From contig CAJNDS010000720.1 in the NCBI GenBank assembly GCA_905221605.1, positions 1 to 64,000 on the forward strand: a DNA stretch of 64,000 nucleotides, given 5' to 3'. Under the pieces are notes generated by a model that ran no database searches, was not told the DNA's origin, and worked only from the letters and a program-made list of their open reading frames with translations. Both the position numbers and the translations under genes were made by a program. This stretch comes from Symbiodinium natans (taxonomy: Eukaryota; Sar; Dinophyceae; Suessiales; Symbiodiniaceae). Below, piece after piece: positions 60,011 to 64,000 of the stretch; the first letter of the stretch is position 1; each line of letters opens with the position of its first letter.

Positions 60011-61399
60011 CTTGGCTAGATGCATTGCAGCCTTCCGGCTTCGGATTCGGAAGCCTCGCCTTCCCACCCAGCAGTAGCTTCAGCAACGCAGCAAGGGTCC
60101 CTTTGCAGGCCCCGTTTGAGACGTGCAGCAGCGGCAGCGTGTAGGGTTTAGGGTTTAGGGTTTAGGGTTTAGGGTTTAGGGTTTAGGGTTTAGAGTTTGG
60201 GGCTTGGGGTTTGGGGTTTAGGCTTTAGGGTTGAGGGTTCACGGTTTCGGGTTCTAAGGCGGAGGTCTCGGGAGCATGGCACTGGTTCATGGGATTCCTC
60301 AAGCTTGCAGTCGCAGCGCAACAACGTGGTCCAACCTCGCGCCATTTTTGAAGACTGTCTACTACAATACCCTCTTTGCGCGGTTGGCGCGGTATTTAAT
60401 ACCTACACCACCGGAGACTTCAGAGAATCGCCATGAAGAGACAGTTGGTCGCTCACTTCAGCATCTCTCACGTGAAAAAGGCTGGAGGCTGTACTGGTGA
60501 AAGGTGCTAGTGTACCAAACAAAGCAAGGCTACCCCAATCCCGCTGACATACTGTGAATGGTTCATAGTTCGTAACTCAAGGTGGTGACAATGCAGCTAT
60601 GACAATTTGTACATAATTTGTGGAGTATTCTGCGAGTGACAAGGCGTAAGTCGCAAGTCGTAATTCGTAATTGGTTGCAAGGATAAGTATGGGGCAAGTT
60701 TATCGCAGGGTCGTACGCTGTCCCTTGGTGGTTCTTTGGGGCGAATGCAATGCAAGGTTCTGGGTGGCTACTGTAAACCTTAAACCCCAAAACTTCGCGA
60801 TTCGTCCAGCTATGTGGGTGACAAAAACCCTAAACCCTAAGCCGATTTTTTGAGGTATCACCCTAGCTTGAGGATCTATCGAAGCCTTGCCTGCCTTGAG
60901 CGAGCGTGAGAGTTGAAACCCCTAAACCCTGGGCCGTTTTGGGCGACCGCAATGCGGGTGTACCGGCATGATCTTAAACCCTAACCCCGAAACCCTAAAC
61001 CCTAAACCCTAAACCTTCAACCCGAAACCCCAACAGCGGCGACGAACGCCCCCGAAGACTCGCAGCGAACGTCGCTTCAGGCCCATGACGGTCAGACCCC
61101 AAGCCCCCGAACCCCAAAACCCATAAAGGGGTTTAGGGTTTAGGGTTTAGGGCTTAGCCTGACACCCCGAAAGTTGAAATCAGGCAAGAGCTGAACACTG
61201 GGGTGATTCTCCGAACCCCGAAATCCCTAAAGCCCCGCATCCCAAACCTCCAAACCCCTTCAGCTGTGCAAAATCGCCCTAAACCCTAAACCCTAAACCC
61301 TAAAAAACCCCGTGCCTTTTAGCCCGCGAGCCCCCTCAGCCCCTCGCGATCCGCTTAAGGAAGAAGCCCGCGAAGAAGAAGGGCAAGAGTGAGCTGTAG
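60011..61399 (+). CDS. Candidate gene, three C-terminal exons with lysine-rich tail
   Basis: Exons 60011-60138, 61037-61070 and 61323-61399. They read WLDALQPSGFGFGSLAFPPS..., RRRTPPKTRSE, and REPPQPLAIRLRKKPAKKKG then KSEL and TAG. The first donor is GTGTAGGGTTTAGG; acceptors are GATTCAG, CAACAG and TTTTAG after CCCTAAA-type repeats. The tail KKPAKKKGK suggests a nuclear or nucleic-acid-binding protein. A competing splice choice for the middle exon (ending 61090) is also open but would change the final frame. No domain is recognised and the 5' part of the gene is not identified. Confidence 0.4.
60139..61036. other. Intron of the candidate gene
   Basis: Begins GTGTAGGGTTTAGGG with about seven units and ends with CCCTAAA units and CCCCAACAG. 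The interior is unique, with a hyphenated GTAATTCGTAATTGG/CGTAACTC stretch near 60540-60680. No separate gene. Confidence 0.55.
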
Positions 61400-62535
61400 G
61401 TCCCCTCCCCCATGGAACTTCAGGTTCTTATGGACCTAGGGTTTAGGGTTTAGGGTTTAGGGTTTAGGGTTTAGGGTTTAGGGTTTAGGGTTTAGGGTTT
61501 AGGGTTTAGGGTTTAGGGTTTAGGGTTTAGGGTTTAGGGTTTAGGGTTTAGCGGCAGATATTTCCCCAATGTACTGGTTGCTTGCGAGCATCTTGGGTCA
61601 CCTAATGACCAACATAGGAAGGTGTTGATATGTTGCGGCATGTCAAGGGACTTGCAAAGCACACAATGGCAGTATGTCTACAATGTACTTTGAAAACCTA
61701 AACTTTAAACCTCTACACCCTAAGCAACCCTACACCCCAAACCCCTAAACCGAAAACCCTAAACTTCATGTAGAAAGCGGCTCCTGCTTATGACCCCCAG
61801 ATATATACACTACCCTACACCCCTAACCCTAAACCCCAAACCCTAAACCCCAAACCCCAAACCCCAAACCCCAAACCCTAAACCCTAAACCCTAAACCCT
61901 AAACCCTTCGCTTGCATGGAGCCCCAAACCAACGCACTGACGCAGGCGGGCGTTTAGGACTCACGGGGGGCTTAGGCAGCCCAGGGCTGAGGATTTCAAA
62001 GGTTTAGGGTTTAGGGTTTAGGGTTTAGGGTTTAGGGTTTAGGGTTTAGGGTTTAGGGTTTAGGGTTTAGGGTTTAGGGTTTAGGGTTTAGGGTTTGGGG
62101 TTTAGGGTTCCTAGCGTTCAATGGGGCGCAGAAAGTTTAGGCCAAAGGGTTTCGGGCTCCAAGCGGACCGAGCTTCCAGTCTAGAGCTTGCGAGATGTGA
62201 TCCCAAGAAATTCATGACCCTAAATCCTAAACCCTAAACCCTAAACCCTAAACCCTAAACCCTAAACCCTAAACCCTAAACCCTAAACCCTAAACCCTAA
62301 ACCCTAAACCCTAACCCCTAGCCCTAAACCCTAAACCCCGAACCTTTGAAACTGTAAGCACCCTGAAGCAAACAGCTCATAGCCGAGAAGCTTGCGAGCA
62401 AAGCTTGCCCTTGAGAACCACACCGAAGTCCTACATCCTAAGCATCCCTCCCCCCCCCCCCCCCACGCCTAAACCCCCAGCTTGCATAGTAGCCCTGAAT
62501 TCTTAAATCCGAGACTCCCCAGGTATGTTGAAAGC

Positions 62536-62653
62536 CTTGGAAGTCCAGGGGTACCCTTTTCCCCCTTTTTTTGGGGGTTCTGGTTTCCCTTATATAAAAT
62601 AGCCAACCCAAAAAAGGGCGCCCTTATTCGAAGATGGTTACTGGGCTACCAAG
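62536..62653. mobile_element. MITE-like palindrome (CTTGGTRGCCCAG family)
   Basis: Left CTTGGAAGTCCAGGGGTACC, right GGTTACTGGGCTACCAAG, with CTTTTCCCCC and AAAAAAGGGCGCCC inside. Same layout as 27065-27176. Confidence 0.75.
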
Positions 62654-63306
62654 AAGCATGTTTAACAGCTTTGTCAGCCTACTCCTGCACCCGAAGCAAA
62701 CCTTTTTGTGTGATGGGTTTAGGGTTAAGCTTCGGGTGAAATGCAGAAATCTTGCGCAATGACGCTTTGCTGATAAGCTTAAACGAACCCGAAACCCTCA
62801 ACCCTAAAACCCTACAACCCTAGACCCTAAAACCCAAAAACCCTAAAACCCTAAAACCCTAAAACCCTAAAACCCTAAAACCCTAAACCCTAAACCCTAA
62901 AAGTGTAAGGCAATGCTGAAGCTCTCGGAATGGAGCATGCACTAAACAATGGCCAAGCGCACATGAGTACGTGCCCAAAGATAACCTTCAGAGCTTGTGT
63001 GAGATTTGAGGTGCGAAATGGGGTCACTCTCCCAGACGTCGGGCCACAGGGCCCTCAGAAAAACCGAGCGGAGCTGGAGTGTGGGAGCAAAAGGTTGCCC
63101 CGAAGCTCGCAACCGGTTGTGGGCTTAGGGCTTGGGGTTTAGGCTCCATTTTCGGGCTCGGGTTGGGTCTCCGTATGCACAAAAGTAGGAGCTCAGGGGC
63201 CTTGCCCTGAAAGAGATTCATCTGAGCAGGCAAGCCCAGCACCCTTCAGCGCGTACGGAAGTGTGTTTGCGGATGTCGATCAAGCAGCACAGGTCGAGGA
63301 TCATAT

Positions 63307-63406
63307 GAAGCAGGGTTCATGTTTTTGCTGAGCGCATATAAGGTTGCTTTTAATGTTGGTGAGTATATATATTTGGTGTCCTTATAAGAAATATAAACCC
63401 TACTTT
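63307..63406. mobile_element. MITE-like palindrome (GAAGYAGGGTWTATAT family), inverted copy
   Basis: GAAGCAGGGTTCATG to ATATAAACCCTACTT, with TTGGTGAGTATATATATTTG inside. It matches the reverse complement of 42068-42182 over most of its length. Confidence 0.8.
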
Positions 63407-64000
63407 ATAACACAGCTGTTTCAGCAGATTTGGCTTGGGGTTGTGCCAGATCTCTAAGGGCAGTAGGCCGCAAAGCAGCGAACCTGTTTCCATGTACCAA
63501 GACTAAGACCTTTTCTTTGTTTCCGGGGGGGGGGGGGGCAGGGCGGCCACAAAAATTGCCACAGATCTCGCTTGCACCCTCACGGCGCCAACCGCAGCAT
63601 GGGCTCAAGTGAGTTCTCACGGCCTCCAGAGGAAGAAAGCATTCTCTGCTTGAGCTCCATTTGCGTCCATGGAATTTGCTTCTCACTTGGAGGCAAAGGA
63701 TTTCGTTGGACTGCGAAAACGGATAAGCAAACTCCACCAACCCAGAACCTTCGCCTAGATTCGGGCATCTGGTACCGCGCAGACATACCCTGCGAGCTGC
63801 TTTTTGAGCCGTTAAACCCTCAACCGTTTAAAGAGACTGTGTTGGTCTAGGAGTTTATTCCCAACATTTCACGGACCCCAAAAAGTCCTCTGTGGGCTTA
63901 GGGCTGCCATGTGGCAGGTTTGGGGTCTAGGCTTTAGGGTTTAGGCGGAACCCCCCTGTTTGTTCTGGGTCGGCTGTAGGGGGACCAAGGCAATTGGCGA

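Larger units (their letters stand above)
61400..64000. other. Right flank, repeat-rich
   Basis: Telomeric arrays (TTTAGGG 61437-61551 and 62001-62100; CCCTAAA 61868-61905 and 62218-62320; CCCTAAAA 62820-62900), two MITEs, a C14 run near 62450 and a G13 run near 63526. A 92-codon frame at 63572-63850 (ILCLSSICVHGICFSLGGKG) lacks supporting splice context. No gene is called. Confidence 0.5.

Noticed and set aside
63572-63850. 92-codon ORF near the right edge
   Set aside because: No recognisable domain or splice/telomeric context; Cys-rich composition looks like chance.

Overview
The window looks like nuclear DNA of a dinoflagellate alga. The main evidence is dozens of arrays of the plant/alga/dinoflagellate-type telomere heptamer (TTTAGGG/CCCTAAA) scattered internally in both orientations; very short exons in long introns, nearly all on the + strand; ORF families I associate with dinoflagellate mobile elements; a microbial-type rhodopsin; and a truncated match to the end of the dinoflagellate spliced-leader sequence just upstream of that rhodopsin. 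No tRNA, rRNA, CRISPR array or bacterial operon was seen. Most conventional long ORFs here are artefacts or lie in mobile DNA; the host genes are mosaics of 15-160 bp exons that had to be rebuilt by splice sites, reading phase and family motifs.

Region 1-26.6 kb holds one gene: a membrane O-acyltransferase of the acyltransferase-3 (OafA/YrhL) family. I could chain about 16 exons from 1118 to 26590 with almost entirely GT-AG junctions in phase. Its introns are the striking part: many begin directly with GTTTAGGG (the telomeric G-strand repeat supplies the 5' splice site) and end with CCCTAAA arrays just before the acceptor, so intron ends are inverted complements of each other. One 150 bp intron (3768-3917) sits between two identical 36 bp copies of exon sequence and contains a telomeric array, which looks like a recent intron gain caught in place. 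The intron between exons 10 and 11 is 14.3 kb (10332-24625) and hosts mobile DNA: a frameshifted 2OG-Fe(II) oxygenase-like ORF, a coiled-coil ORF, a KDZ-like transposase in several exons, and a P-loop (DUF3987-like) gene set. The last two lie between two blocks of the same GCCCGTAGAG minisatellite.

Region 26.6-37.3 kb: MITE-like palindromes, then a candidate seven-exon gene of unknown function (31436-34972), then an uninterrupted gene for a protein with five zinc ribbons and a C-terminal PD-(D/E)XK-type nuclease-like domain (35846-37312). Region 37.8-54 kb: two more + strand mosaics of short, telomere-flanked exons of unknown function, ending in stops at 48964 and 53938, with many MITE-like elements and a fragment of a low-complexity repeat ORF. 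Region 54-64 kb: an intronless microbial rhodopsin (57436-58599) that keeps the retinal lysine but lacks both carboxylate counterions, a CCATGG-rich minisatellite, and a three-exon lysine-rich C-terminal gene end (60011-61399).

Telomere-like arrays occur in locally homogenised variants (TTCAGGG, TTGAGGG, TTTCGGG, TTTAGGGGG), so they have been amplified in place after insertion. Exon assignments outside the acyltransferase, nuclease and rhodopsin are inference from splice signals and open phase only.
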